Positions 35,371-43,619 of a DNA stretch of 64,000 bases are shown here, in pieces. Numbering within the stretch: the stretch's first letter is position 1; each line of letters begins with the position of its first letter. A model generated the notes under the pieces. That model saw only the letters and a list, made by a program, of their open reading frames with translations, was not told where the DNA came from and did not search any database. Both the position numbers and the translations under genes were made by a program. The DNA lies in contig CP054936.1 in the NCBI GenBank assembly GCA_013364255.1, forward strand, positions 2,882,853 to 2,946,852, read 5' to 3'. Source of the DNA: Streptomyces seoulensis (GTDB lineage Bacteria; Actinomycetota; Actinomycetes; Streptomycetales; Streptomycetaceae).

Positions 35371-36267
35371 GTGTCGGTTCTGGTTCTGATCCTCGCCGTG
35401 AGCGCCGCCTGCTGCCTGGGGTTCGGATTCGTGCTCCAGCAGAACGCCGCCCAGCGGGCCCCGCTGAGCGACTTCCTCTCGCCCCGGCTGCTGCTGGACC
35501 TGATCAGGGTGCCGCGCTGGCTCGGCGGTCTCGGGCTGATGGTCGTCGGCATGGTGCTGGGCGCGGTGGCGCTGGGCCGGGGGGAGATCTCCCTGGTGGA
35601 ACCGCTGCTGGCGACCAACCTCCTGTTCGCGCTCGCGCTGTCGCGAAGACAGACCCGGCAGCCGCTGGGCCGCCAGGGCTGGCTGGGGCTCGCGCTGCTG
35701 GCCGGCGGGGTGACGGCGTTCATCCTCGGCGGCCAGCCGCGGGCCGGCACCGCGGTCACCGATCCGCTGCGGCACTGGCTGATCATCGGGACCATGGTGG
35801 GCGTGGCACTGGTGCTGACCGCCTACGCCAAGCGCTCCCGGCTGAGCTGGGGTCCGGTGCTGCTGGCGGTGGCCGCCGGGCTGCTGTACGGCGTGCAGGA
35901 CGCGCTGACCCGGGTGAGCGGGCAGCGCTTCTCGGCGGGCGGCTGGGCGGAGCTGTTCACCAGCTGGCAGCCGTACGGCCTGTTCGCCATCGGTGTCACC
36001 GGGCTGATCCTGGTGCAGAGCGCCTTCGAGACGGCGCCGCTGCGCATGTCGCTGCCCGCGCTCACGGCGGCCGAGCCGCTGGCCGGGATCGCCTGCGGGG
36101 TGGGCTTCCTCGGCGACCGGCTGCGCACCGACGTGGCCGCGCTGACCTGGGAGGCGTCGGGTCTCGCGGCGATCGTCGCCGGCATCGTCCTGCTGGGGCT
36201 GCACCCGGCGATGCCCTGCGGGGCCTCGCCCACCGAACGCGGCGAGCACCGGCTCCAGCCGCGCTGA
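35371..36267 (+). CDS. DMT-type multidrug/metabolite transporter
   Basis: This 298-residue membrane protein has nine to ten hydrophobic helices: MSVLVLILAVSAACCLGFGFVLQQNAAQRAPL at the N-terminus, WLGGLGLMVVGMVLGAVALGRGEISLVEPLLATNLLFALALS in the first half and LLAVAAGLLYGVQDALTRVSG in the second. It belongs to the DMT superfamily with unknown substrate. GTG at 35371 is preferred since GAGG lies 8 bp upstream; ATG at 35353 would add six residues and cover that site. Confidence 0.85.
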   Translation: MSVLVLILAVSAACCLGFGFVLQQNAAQRAPLSDFLSPRLLLDLIRVPRWLGGLGLMVVGMVLGAVALGRGEISLVEPLLATNLLFALALSRRQTRQPLGRQGWLGLALLAGGVTAFILGGQPRAGTAVTDPLRHWLIIGTMVGVALVLTAYAKRSRLSWGPVLLAVAAGLLYGVQDALTRVSGQRFSAGGWAELFTSWQPYGLFAIGVTGLILVQSAFETAPLRMSLPALTAAEPLAGIACGVGFLGDRLRTDVAALTWEASGLAAIVAGIVLLGLHPAMPCGASPTERGEHRLQPR

Positions 36268-36317
36268 CCCGGCGCCCGCCGACGGCCGCCCCGCCCCCGT
36301 CCCGTCCCCGCCGCCTC

Positions 36318-36334
36318 GACGGCCGCCGGCCGTC
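36318..36334 (+). terminator. Short hairpin after the DMT transporter gene
   Basis: GACGGCC / GGCCGTC with a 3-nt loop, 50 bp after the stop and 34 bp before the NUDIX gene. It is weak and may not terminate. Confidence 0.35.
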
Positions 36335-36367
36335 CGCCGCGGCGGGGGCGCCTGGTTGGATGGGGAC

Positions 36368-36883
36368 ATGAGCGCTGCGGACGAGATCCTCGACATCGTC
36401 GACGAGAACGACCACGTCGTCGGGCAGGCCCCGCGCGGCGAGGCCTACACCCGCGGGCTGCGGCACCGCTGTGTCTTCATCGAGGCCCGGGACGCCGACG
36501 GCCGCCTCTTCGTGCACCGCCGCACCGCGACCAAGCTCGCCTTCCCCTCCCTGTACGACATGTTCGTGGGCGGGGTCGTCGGGGCCGGCGAGAGCTACGA
36601 CGCGGCGGCGCTGCGCGAGGCGGAGGAGGAGCTGGGGGTGAGCGGGCTGCCCCGCCCGGAGTTCCTGTTCAAGTTCCTGTACGAGCACGAGGGGGGCCTC
36701 AGCTGGTGGTCGGCGGTGTACCAGGTCCGCTGCGAGCTGCCGGTGCGCCCGCAGGTCGAGGAGGTCGCCTGGCACGACTTCCTGCCGGCCGACGAGCTGG
36801 AGCGCCGGCTGCCCGGGTGGGAGTGGACGCCGGACAGCCTGGCCGCGTACGAGCGGCTGAAGACCTACCGGTCGATGCGGTGA
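36368..36883 (+). CDS. NUDIX hydrolase
   Basis: This 171-residue NUDIX enzyme has the box GVVGAGESYDAAALREAEEELGV (residues ~74-96), with all catalytic Glu residues. The N-terminal ILDIVDENDHVVGQAPRGEAYTRGLRHRCVFI matches the YfcD/IPP-isomerase-like NUDIX branch. It hydrolyses a nucleoside diphosphate-linked compound; the substrate is unknown. ATG at 36368. An in-frame TTG at 36356 is less likely. A 46-bp gap separates it from the DUF202 gene. Confidence 0.92.
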   Translation: MSAADEILDIVDENDHVVGQAPRGEAYTRGLRHRCVFIEARDADGRLFVHRRTATKLAFPSLYDMFVGGVVGAGESYDAAALREAEEELGVSGLPRPEFLFKFLYEHEGGLSWWSAVYQVRCELPVRPQVEEVAWHDFLPADELERRLPGWEWTPDSLAAYERLKTYRSMR

Positions 36884-36929
36884 GGCGGCTCCCGGGCCGT
36901 CGGCGCGCCCGCCTGGGTAGGGTCCTGGA

Positions 36930-37322
36930 GTGATCGACTTCGTACGGAACGTCCGGCTGTGGTTCGCCCCCGAAGAGGTGCGGGAGGAGGGCCGGACGCC
37001 GGACTACCGCTTCTCGCTGGCGAACGAACGGACCTTCCTCGCCTGGCTGCGGACCGCGCTCGCCCTGATCGGCGGCGGGTTCGCGGTGGACCAGTTCCTG
37101 CCGCACCTGCGCTGGGCGTGGCGGGTCGGGCTCGCGCTGGCGCTGCTCGCCGCGGGCGTGCTGTGCTCGCTGCGGGCGATCAATCACTGGGTGCGGTGCG
37201 AGCGGGCGATGCGGCGCGGGGAGGACCTGCCGACGTCGCGGTTCCCCGCGCTGCTGAGCGTGCTCGTCGCGGTGGTCGCCGTGGTGATGGTCGTGGTCGT
37301 ACTCGCCGGCCGGGCGGGATGA
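36930..37322 (+). CDS. YidH-family (DUF202) membrane protein
   Basis: This 130-residue inner-membrane protein has a DUF202 core (DYRFSLANERTFLAWLRTALALIGGGFAVDQFL, residues ~25-57) and three membrane helices. It ends in a fully hydrophobic helix (LLSVLVAVVAVVMVVVVLAGRAG). The function is unknown. GTG at 36930. Its stop overlaps the ATG of the next DUF202 gene (ATGA), so the pair is translated together and may form a heteromer. Confidence 0.88.
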   Translation: MIDFVRNVRLWFAPEEVREEGRTPDYRFSLANERTFLAWLRTALALIGGGFAVDQFLPHLRWAWRVGLALALLAAGVLCSLRAINHWVRCERAMRRGEDLPTSRFPALLSVLVAVVAVVMVVVVLAGRAG

Positions 37323-37918
37323 ACGGGCCCGGGCCGGACGGCATCGGGTCCGGACCCGACGGTGCGGGGTCCGGACGGGACGGAGCCGAGACCGGACGGG
37401 ACGGCGCCAGGACCGGACGCTCCGGCTCGGGGGCTGGGCGCGACAGTGCCGAGGCCGAACGGGACGGCTCGGGGGCAGGGCGCGACGGCACCGCAACCGG
37501 GCGGGACGGCACCACGGCGGAACGCGACGGCTCCGGGACCGGACGCGACAGCGCCGGTGCCGGGGCCGAACGGGACGGCTCGGGGGCCGGGCGGGACGGT
37601 GTCGGGGTGGGGGCCGGGCGGCGGGATCCTGGGCTTCAGCCCGAGCGGACCCGGCTGGCCTGGCGGCGTACCACGCTGTCCGGGACGGTGGCCGCCGTGC
37701 TGGCCGTGCGGGCGACCCTGCACGGCGGGGCCACGGCCGGCGGGCTCGTCGTGTGCGCCGTGTGCTGTCTGCTCTGGCTCTGCTTCCTGCTGATCGCCCA
37801 GTTCCGCATCCGCCACCTGGACCGGGCGGCCCCGCGGGCGCTCCCCCCGCGCCTCGCCGCGGCGGCGGTGGCGGCCACGGTCGCGCTGGCGGTGTGCGCG
37901 GCGGCGCTGATCGCCTGA
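37319..37918 (+). CDS. DUF202 membrane protein with Arg-Asp-Gly repeat tail
   Basis: This 199-residue protein has residues 1 to ~103 as a low-complexity run of ~13 heptads of the type SGAGRDG/TATGRDG/AEAERDG, hydrophilic and balanced in Arg and Asp. Residues ~105-199 form a DUF202 domain (LQPERTRLAWRRTTLSGTVAAVLAVRATLHGG) with three hydrophobic helices. The repeat is encoded by imperfect 21-bp units (~37325-37620). ATG overlaps the upstream stop (ATGA). Function unknown; the repeat presumably lies in the cytoplasm ahead of the first helix. Confidence 0.82.
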   Translation: MNGPGPDGIGSGPDGAGSGRDGAETGRDGARTGRSGSGAGRDSAEAERDGSGAGRDGTATGRDGTTAERDGSGTGRDSAGAGAERDGSGAGRDGVGVGAGRRDPGLQPERTRLAWRRTTLSGTVAAVLAVRATLHGGATAGGLVVCAVCCLLWLCFLLIAQFRIRHLDRAAPRALPPRLAAAAVAATVALAVCAAALIA

Positions 37919-37985
37919 GTTTCCGACGGGAATGGGCTGAAAGGGAGGGTGGCCCCGGTCACGTCCGGGTCAGCCACTGGACGAC

Positions 37986-38003
37986 ATACCGACCGGTCGG
38001 CAT
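37986..38003 (+). promoter_or_regulatory. TetR-type operator before the phosphotransferase operon
   Basis: An 18-bp near-perfect palindrome ATACCGACCGGTCGGCAT lies 45 bp before the gene. A related site with the intact half ACCGGTCGGTAT lies before the SDR-ligase-TetR operon (43478-43495). Confidence 0.65.
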
Positions 38004-38048
38004 CATGGACGCGTCCCGTTCGCCTCGGATCAGCCCGTAGGAGCAATG

Positions 38049-39083
38049 ATGAGCCCCGACCACCCGCCCGGACTCGACCTCGACCGGCTGCGCGGCCTGC
38101 TGGACCGGGAGCGGCCCGGCCTGGTGCGGGGCCCGCTGACCGGCCGGCTGATCGAGGGCGGGCGCTCGAACCTGACGTACGCGGTCTCCGACGGCGCAGC
38201 CCGGTGGGTGGTCCGGCGGCCTCCGCTCGGCCATGTGCTGGCCACCGCGCACGACATGCGGCGCGAGCACCGGGTGATCAGCGCGCTGCACCCGACGAAC
38301 GTGCCGGTGCCGCGCCCGGTGCTGCTGTGCGAGGACGAGGAGGTGCTGGGCGCGCCGTTCTACGTCATGGAGTTCGTCGAGGGCACGCCGTACCGCACCG
38401 CCGACCAGCTCGCCCCGCTGGGCGAGCGGCGCACCCGGGACGCGGTGCTGTCGCTGGTGGACACCCTGGTCGAGCTGCACGCGGTGGACCCCGCCGAGGT
38501 GGGCCTCGCCGACTTCGGCCGCCCGGAGGGGTTCCTGGACCGGCAGCTGCGCCGCTGGGGCAAGCAGCTGGACGCCTCCCGCGACCGCGACCTGCCCGGC
38601 ATCGACGCGCTGCACTCGGCGCTCGGCCGCGCGCTGCCCGACTCCCCCGCGCCCACCGTCGTGCACGGCGACTACCGCCTGGACAACGTGCTGATCGGCC
38701 AGGACGACCGGATCAACGCGATCCTCGACTGGGAGATGTCCACGCTCGGCGACCCGCTCACCGACCTGGGCCTGCTGGTGATGTACTGCACCCCGCTCGG
38801 CCTGCCGAAGTCGCCGGTGTCCACGACCGCCGAGGCGGCCGGGCACCCCTCCCCCGCCGAGCTGATCGAGCGGTACGCCGCGCGCTCGGGGCGCGACGTC
38901 TCGGCGGTGGCCTGGTACACGGCGTTCGCCTGGTTCAAGCTCGCCGTGATCCTGGAGGGCATCCACTACCGCTACACGCTCGGCCAGACGGTCGGCCGCG
39001 GCTTCGACCGCATCGGCGACCTCGTCCCCGTCTTCATCCAGCACGGTCTGACCACACTTCACGAGGGCCTCCAGGAGGGCTGA
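38049..39083 (+). CDS. APH-family phosphotransferase, LvaA/ACAD10-kinase-like
   Basis: This 344-residue protein of the aminoglycoside-phosphotransferase-like fold acts on acyl-CoA-type substrates rather than antibiotics, judging by context. Catalytic loop VVHGDYRLDNVLIGQDD (~residues 206-222) and metal-binding AILDWEMSTLGDPLTDLG (~227-244) are complete; the glycine-loop segment is LIEGGRSNLTYAVSDGAARWVVRRPP. In the levulinate pathway such kinases phosphorylate 4-hydroxyacyl-CoA. ATG at 38049 gives a 5-nt spacing from GGAG; 38046 is too close. It is 6 bp upstream of the acyl-CoA dehydrogenase. Confidence 0.9.
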   Translation: MSPDHPPGLDLDRLRGLLDRERPGLVRGPLTGRLIEGGRSNLTYAVSDGAARWVVRRPPLGHVLATAHDMRREHRVISALHPTNVPVPRPVLLCEDEEVLGAPFYVMEFVEGTPYRTADQLAPLGERRTRDAVLSLVDTLVELHAVDPAEVGLADFGRPEGFLDRQLRRWGKQLDASRDRDLPGIDALHSALGRALPDSPAPTVVHGDYRLDNVLIGQDDRINAILDWEMSTLGDPLTDLGLLVMYCTPLGLPKSPVSTTAEAAGHPSPAELIERYAARSGRDVSAVAWYTAFAWFKLAVILEGIHYRYTLGQTVGRGFDRIGDLVPVFIQHGLTTLHEGLQEG

Positions 39084-39089
39084 TCCATC

Positions 39090-40304
39090 ATGGACTTCGC
39101 GTTCGACGCGCGCACCGAGGAACTGCGCGCCCGGCTCCTCGCCTTCATGGACGAGTTCGTGTACCCGGCCGAGCCGGTGGCGCACGAGCAGCGGGCACGG
39201 CTGGCCTCCCCGTGGGGGAACCCGCCGGTGGTGGAGGAGCTGAAGGCCGAGGCGCGCCGGCAGGGGCTGTGGAACCTGTTCCTGCCGGACGCCGAGCACG
39301 GCGCCGGGCTGACCAACCTCCAGTACGCCCCGCTGGCCGAGATCACCGGCCGCTCCCCGCAGCTGGCGCCCACCGCCACCAACTGCGCGGCCCCGGACAC
39401 CGGGAACATGGAGGTGCTGGCCCAGTTCGGCGACGAGCGGCAGAAGAAGCAGTGGCTCCAGCCGCTGCTGGCCGGTGAGATCCGCTCGGCGTTCGCGATG
39501 ACCGAGCCGGAGGTGGCCTCCTCGGACGCCACCAACATCACCACGCACATCGAGCGGGACGGCGACGAGTACGTCGTCACCGGCCGCAAGTGGTACATCT
39601 CCGGGGCGATGCACCCGGACTGCTCGATCTTCATCGTGATGGGCAAGACCGACCCGGACGGCGCCGACATCCGCCGTCAGCAGTCCATGGTGCTGGTGCC
39701 ACGCGACACGCCGGGCGTGACCGTCGAGCGGGCCATGCAGGTGTTCGGGTACGAGGACCACTACCACGGCGGGCACGCCGAGGTGGTCTTCGACCACGCG
39801 CGCGTGCCGGTGTCGAACCTGATCGGCGAGGAGGGCGGCGGCTTCGCCATCGCGCAGGCCCGGCTCGGCCCCGGCCGCATCCACCACTGCATGCGGCTGA
39901 TCGGCATGGCCGAGCGGGCGATCGAGCTGATGTGCCGCCGAGCGGTGTCCCGTACGGCGTTCGGCAAGGCGCTGGCGCAGCAGGGCGTGGTGCAGAACTG
40001 GATCGCCGACGCGCGGGTGCAGGTCGAGCAGCTGCGGCTGCTGGTGCTGAAGACGGCCTGGCTGATGGACACCGTCGGCAACCGGGGCGCGCACACCGAG
40101 ATCCAGGCCATCAAGATCGCCACGCCCCGCGCGGTGGTCGCCATCCTGGACCGGGCGATCCAGCTGTACGGCGCGGGCGGGGTGAGCCAGGACTTCCCGC
40201 TGGCCGAGCTGTACGCGGGGGCGCGCACCCTGATGCTCGCCGACGGCCCGGACGAGGTGCACCAGCGGTCGCTGGCCCGCCGGGAGCTGAAGAAGTACCT
40301 GTAG
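39090..40304 (+). CDS. ACAD10/11-like acyl-CoA dehydrogenase
   Basis: This 404-residue acyl-CoA dehydrogenase-fold protein has the N-terminal helical domain, the FAD/substrate strand FAMTEPEVASSDATNITTHI (~132-151), RKWYISGAMHPDC (~166-178) and the C-terminal YGAGGVSQDFPLAELYAGARTLMLADGPDEVHQRSLARREL (~360-400), the variant typical of the ACAD10/11 and LvaC branch. There it eliminates phosphate from 4-phospho-acyl-CoA to give an enoyl-CoA. It is coupled with the kinase gene just upstream, as in the mammalian fusion proteins. A strong terminator follows. Confidence 0.92.
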   Translation: MDFAFDARTEELRARLLAFMDEFVYPAEPVAHEQRARLASPWGNPPVVEELKAEARRQGLWNLFLPDAEHGAGLTNLQYAPLAEITGRSPQLAPTATNCAAPDTGNMEVLAQFGDERQKKQWLQPLLAGEIRSAFAMTEPEVASSDATNITTHIERDGDEYVVTGRKWYISGAMHPDCSIFIVMGKTDPDGADIRRQQSMVLVPRDTPGVTVERAMQVFGYEDHYHGGHAEVVFDHARVPVSNLIGEEGGGFAIAQARLGPGRIHHCMRLIGMAERAIELMCRRAVSRTAFGKALAQQGVVQNWIADARVQVEQLRLLVLKTAWLMDTVGNRGAHTEIQAIKIATPRAVVAILDRAIQLYGAGGVSQDFPLAELYAGARTLMLADGPDEVHQRSLARRELKKYL

Positions 40305-40309
40305 GCCAC

Positions 40310-40351
40310 AGGGGTAAGGGGCGGTCACCATAGCGACCGCCCCTTACCCCT
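40310..40351. terminator. Bidirectional terminator between the two acyl-CoA operons
   Basis: A 17-bp perfect stem (AGGGGTAAGGGGCGGTC and complement) with an 8-nt loop sits between convergent genes. Confidence 0.9.
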
Positions 40352-40362
40352 GCCGCTCGGGT

Positions 40363-40956
40363 CTACGGCCGCAGGGCCCGCAGCAGCAGGTCGGCCAGGT
40401 GGTCGGCGACCTCCTGGGGGGTGAGCGGGCCGCCGGGGCGGTACCAGGTGGACAGGTGGTGGACGGAGCCGAAGTGGTAGTCCACCACCAGGTCGGCCGG
40501 GGTGGCCCGGGAGAAGACGCCCTGCTCCTGGCCCTCCTCGATGAGGGCGCGGAAGCGCTCGTGGTAGCGCCGGCGCTCGGCGCGCACCTGCTTGTTCTTC
40601 TCGGGGCTCAGGTGGTGCATGGAGCGGAAGAAGATCATCGCGTCGTCGAGGTTGTCGATCGTGGTGACGACGACGTCGGCGGCGGCGCCCCGCAGCCGCT
40701 GCTCCACCGGCTCGTCGGCGTTGGCGAAGGCGTCGAGCCGCTCCTGCTGGACGCGCAGCACACGCGCGTACACCTCGTGCAGGAGGTCGTCCTTGGAGCC
40801 GAAGTAGTGGTAGAGGGCGCCCTTGGTGACGCCGGCCGCCTCGACGATCTCCTGCACGGAGGTGCGGTCGTAGCCCTGCTCGGCGAAGAGCCGGGTGGCG
40901 GCGGCCAGGAGCCGCTGGGGAACCGGGGTCCCGGCCGGGTCCGTCGTCGTGGGCAC
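40363..40956 (-). CDS. TetR-family regulator
   Basis: This 197-residue TetR repressor has the HTH RLFAEQGYDRTSVQEIVEAAGVTKGALYHYFGSKDDLLHEVY (residues ~24-65). The ligand domain is typical of acyl-CoA-responsive members. GTG at 40956, 25 bp after the acyl-CoA ligase stop, so it is the third gene of the SDR-ligase-TetR operon. The palindrome family found before this operon and before the phosphotransferase operon is its likely target. Confidence 0.92.
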   Translation of the reverse strand: MPTTTDPAGTPVPQRLLAAATRLFAEQGYDRTSVQEIVEAAGVTKGALYHYFGSKDDLLHEVYARVLRVQQERLDAFANADEPVEQRLRGAAADVVVTTIDNLDDAMIFFRSMHHLSPEKNKQVRAERRRYHERFRALIEEGQEQGVFSRATPADLVVDYHFGSVHHLSTWYRPGGPLTPQEVADHLADLLLRALRP

Positions 40957-40981
40957 TGCCGCCACCTGCCTTTCCGTGGAC

Positions 40982-42676
40982 CTACCGGTCCTGCTGTTCG
41001 CGCTGGGTTCCTCGGGTACGGGAACGCAGTTCCCGACGGAGGATCTTCCCACTGGCCGTCTTCGGCAACTCGGGCAGGATCTCCACCTGCCGCGGGTACT
41101 TGTAGGCGGCCAGTCTCTCCTTGCAGTACGCGGCCAGTTCCTCCGGGGCCACCCGGGCGTCCGGACGCAGGCTGATGTACGCCCGGACGGTCTCGCCGCG
41201 GTACCCGTCGGGCACCCCGACCACGGCCGCCTCGCGCACCGCCGGGTGGGTGTAGAGGACGTCCTCGACCTCGCGCGGCCACACCTTGAAGCCGGAGGCG
41301 TTGATCATGTCCTTCTTGCGGTCGACGACGTAGAGCCAGCCCCGTTCGTCCATGAAGCCGATGTCGCCGGTGCGCAGCTCGCCGCCGGGGAAGGTCTCGG
41401 CGGTGGCGTCGGGCCGCCGCCAGTAGCCGGGCACCACCTGCGGGCCGCTGACGACGATCTCGCCCGGCTCGCCGAAGGGCAGCTCCCGGTCCTCGTCGTC
41501 CACGATCCGCACCACCGTGTCCGGGCCCGGCACGCCCACCGCGAGCGTCCCGGAGACCGGGTCGACGGGCGCCTCCCGGCCGGGCGGCACGGAGGCGCAG
41601 GGCGCGGTGCACTCGGTGAGGCCGTAGCCGTTGCGGAGGTACGGTCCGAAGCCGGCCCGGAACTTCTCGACCAGCGCGGGCGGCAGCGGCGCGCCGCCGG
41701 AGGAGATGACCGCGAAGGAGGCGAAGTGGTCGGGGGTGACGTCGGGGTGGGCGGCCAGCGCCATGAAGGCGGTGGAGGGGCCGACCGTGTAGTGCGGCCG
41801 GTGCTCGGCGAACGCCTCCAGCACCACGCCGGGTTCGAAGCGGTACGCCAGCACCAGCGTGCCCGCGCTGTTCAGGCAGGCGCCGAACTGGCAGACCATG
41901 CCGGTGATGTGGAACAGCGGCGCCAGCGCGAAGTACACGGGCGCCTCGGGCAGGCCGAGGCCGGTGCGCTGCCGCTCGGCGTTGTACATGATGTTGCCGT
42001 GGGTGTTGGTGGCGCCCTTGGGGGTGCCGCTGGTGCCCGAGGTGTAGCTGATCAGGGCGATGCCGTCCGGGGCAGGGTCACGGCCCTCGGGCGCCGGGTG
42101 GCCGGCGCGGGCGACGGCCACCAGGTCGTCGGCGTCGGCGGCCCGCGGCAGCCGTTCGAAGGCGAGGACGCGCGCGTCGTCGCGGGTCTGGAGGTCGCGT
42201 TCGCTTGCGGTGAGCGCGATCCGCACCGGGGAGCCGGCGGCCGTCTCGCGCAGGTAGGACTCCCAGGCGCGGTCCGAGCAGATCAGCGCGGCCACCTCGC
42301 CGTCGGCCAGCACGTGGGCGACCTCGGCCGACTTGTACATGGGGTTGACCGGGACGACGACGGCGCCGGCCTTCCACGCGCCGAGGACGGCGAGCACGAA
42401 GTGCGGGGAGTTCTGGAGCAGGACGGCGACCCGCTCGCCGGGCCGCAGGCCGCGCGCGGCGAGGTGACCGGCGACCGAGTCGCTCAGCTCGTCCGTCTCG
42501 CGGTAGGTGAGGCGGGCGTCGAAGTAGGCGAGGAAGGCGCGGTCGGGGGCTTCGGCGGCCGAGCGGCGCAGGGCGTGCACGAGCGAGCCGGCCGGGTGGA
42601 CGGGGGCGCGCTGGGCGTCGTCGAGCAGGTCCAGCCAGGGCCTGGCGGCGTAGCGGGAGGCGGGGGCGGCGCTCAC
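40982..42676 (-). CDS. AMP-forming acyl-CoA ligase
   Basis: This 564-residue member of the ANL superfamily makes an acyl-adenylate and then the acyl-CoA. The P-loop is SYTSGTSGTPKGATNTHGN (~200-218); YGLTECTAP is the A5 motif; GELRTGDIGFMDERGWLYVVDRKKDMINASGFKVWPREVE is A7-A8 (~420-460); the catalytic Lys is in PKTASGKILRRELR near the C-terminus. The substrate is probably a medium or short-chain, possibly hydroxylated or keto acid (LvaE-like by context). GTG at 42676 overlaps the SDR stop (GTGA). Confidence 0.94.
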   Translation of the reverse strand: MSAAPASRYAARPWLDLLDDAQRAPVHPAGSLVHALRRSAAEAPDRAFLAYFDARLTYRETDELSDSVAGHLAARGLRPGERVAVLLQNSPHFVLAVLGAWKAGAVVVPVNPMYKSAEVAHVLADGEVAALICSDRAWESYLRETAAGSPVRIALTASERDLQTRDDARVLAFERLPRAADADDLVAVARAGHPAPEGRDPAPDGIALISYTSGTSGTPKGATNTHGNIMYNAERQRTGLGLPEAPVYFALAPLFHITGMVCQFGACLNSAGTLVLAYRFEPGVVLEAFAEHRPHYTVGPSTAFMALAAHPDVTPDHFASFAVISSGGAPLPPALVEKFRAGFGPYLRNGYGLTECTAPCASVPPGREAPVDPVSGTLAVGVPGPDTVVRIVDDEDRELPFGEPGEIVVSGPQVVPGYWRRPDATAETFPGGELRTGDIGFMDERGWLYVVDRKKDMINASGFKVWPREVEDVLYTHPAVREAAVVGVPDGYRGETVRAYISLRPDARVAPEELAAYCKERLAAYKYPRQVEILPELPKTASGKILRRELRSRTRGTQREQQDR

Positions 42677-43437
42677 CGGGTCTCCTCCCAGGTGCGCTGG
42701 AGGTGGTTCATGCCGGCCAGCCAGCGGTCGGGGTCGGCGGCCCGCGCCCGGTAGAAGCCGGCCACCTCCGGGTGCGGCAGGATGAGGAAGCGGTCCTCCT
42801 CGATGCCCTTGAGCAGGGCGTCGGCCACGTCCTCGGGTTCGATCGCGGTGGGCTGGAGCACCAGGTCGCCGGCGCTGCCGGTGGCGGCCAGCATGTCGGT
42901 GCGCACGCCCTGCGGGCAGATCGCGTGCACCTTGATCCCGCGGTGCCGGTAGGTCAGCGACAGCCACTCGGCGAAGGCGTACGCGCCGTGCTTGGTGACG
43001 CTGTAGGGGGCGGCGCCGATCATGGTGAGCAGGCCGGCGGCGGAGACGGTGGAGACGAACCGGCCGGCGCCGCGCTCCAGCCAGGCCGGGAGCAGTGCCT
43101 CGGCGGCGCGGACGTGGGCCATGACGTTGACGTCCCAGGCCCGTGCCCAGACCTCCTCGCCGGCCGCCTCGGAGCCGCCGGAGCCGAGGCCGGCGTTGGC
43201 GCAGTACACGTCGACCGTGCCGCCGAGCGCGTCCCGCGCGTCGGCGACGACCGCGGCGGCGTCGCCGGGCAGCGCGATGCCGCCGATCTCGTCGGCGACG
43301 GCGGCGGCCCGGGCGGCGTCGAGGTCGTTGACGACGACCTTCGCGCCCTCGGCGGCGAACCGGCGGGCCAGCGCGGCGCCGATGCCGCCTCCGGCCCCGG
43401 TGACGACCACTCCCGCACCCTGAACGGCTTGCACCAT
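42673..43437 (-). CDS. Short-chain dehydrogenase/reductase (LvaD-like by context)
   Basis: This 254-residue SDR has the cofactor motif GVVVTGAGGGIGAALARRF (residues ~7-25), NAG (YCANAGLG), catalytic Ser in STVSAAG and YSVTKHG (Tyr-x3-Lys, ~150-156). In the Lva pathway the SDR reduces the 4-keto group of levulinyl-CoA. ATG at 43437 after AAGGAGA. It is the first gene of the operon, with the ligase and TetR following. Confidence 0.92.
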   Translation of the reverse strand: MVQAVQGAGVVVTGAGGGIGAALARRFAAEGAKVVVNDLDAARAAAVADEIGGIALPGDAAAVVADARDALGGTVDVYCANAGLGSGGSEAAGEEVWARAWDVNVMAHVRAAEALLPAWLERGAGRFVSTVSAAGLLTMIGAAPYSVTKHGAYAFAEWLSLTYRHRGIKVHAICPQGVRTDMLAATGSAGDLVLQPTAIEPEDVADALLKGIEEDRFLILPHPEVAGFYRARAADPDRWLAGMNHLQRTWEETR

Positions 43438-43477
43438 CGGTCTCCTTCGACACGGCACACTACGGCTCTGCCGCGCC

Positions 43478-43495
43478 ACACTAACCGGTCGGTAT
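43478..43495 (-). promoter_or_regulatory. TetR-type operator before the SDR-ligase-TetR operon
   Basis: The half site ACCGGTCGGTAT (12 bp) is identical to that before the phosphotransferase operon; the other half is degenerate. It lies 41 bp upstream of the SDR start. Confidence 0.55.
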
Positions 43496-43619
43496 GGAGT
43501 CCGAAAGGGGGTTTCCGCCCGGTGTCCGGTCGTCGGGGCGGTCCGGCGCGTTCCCCTCCGCGCCGCCTCGCGCTAGCGTGCGTGCGCATGACACGTGTCG
43601 CGATCACGGAGGTCACCGC

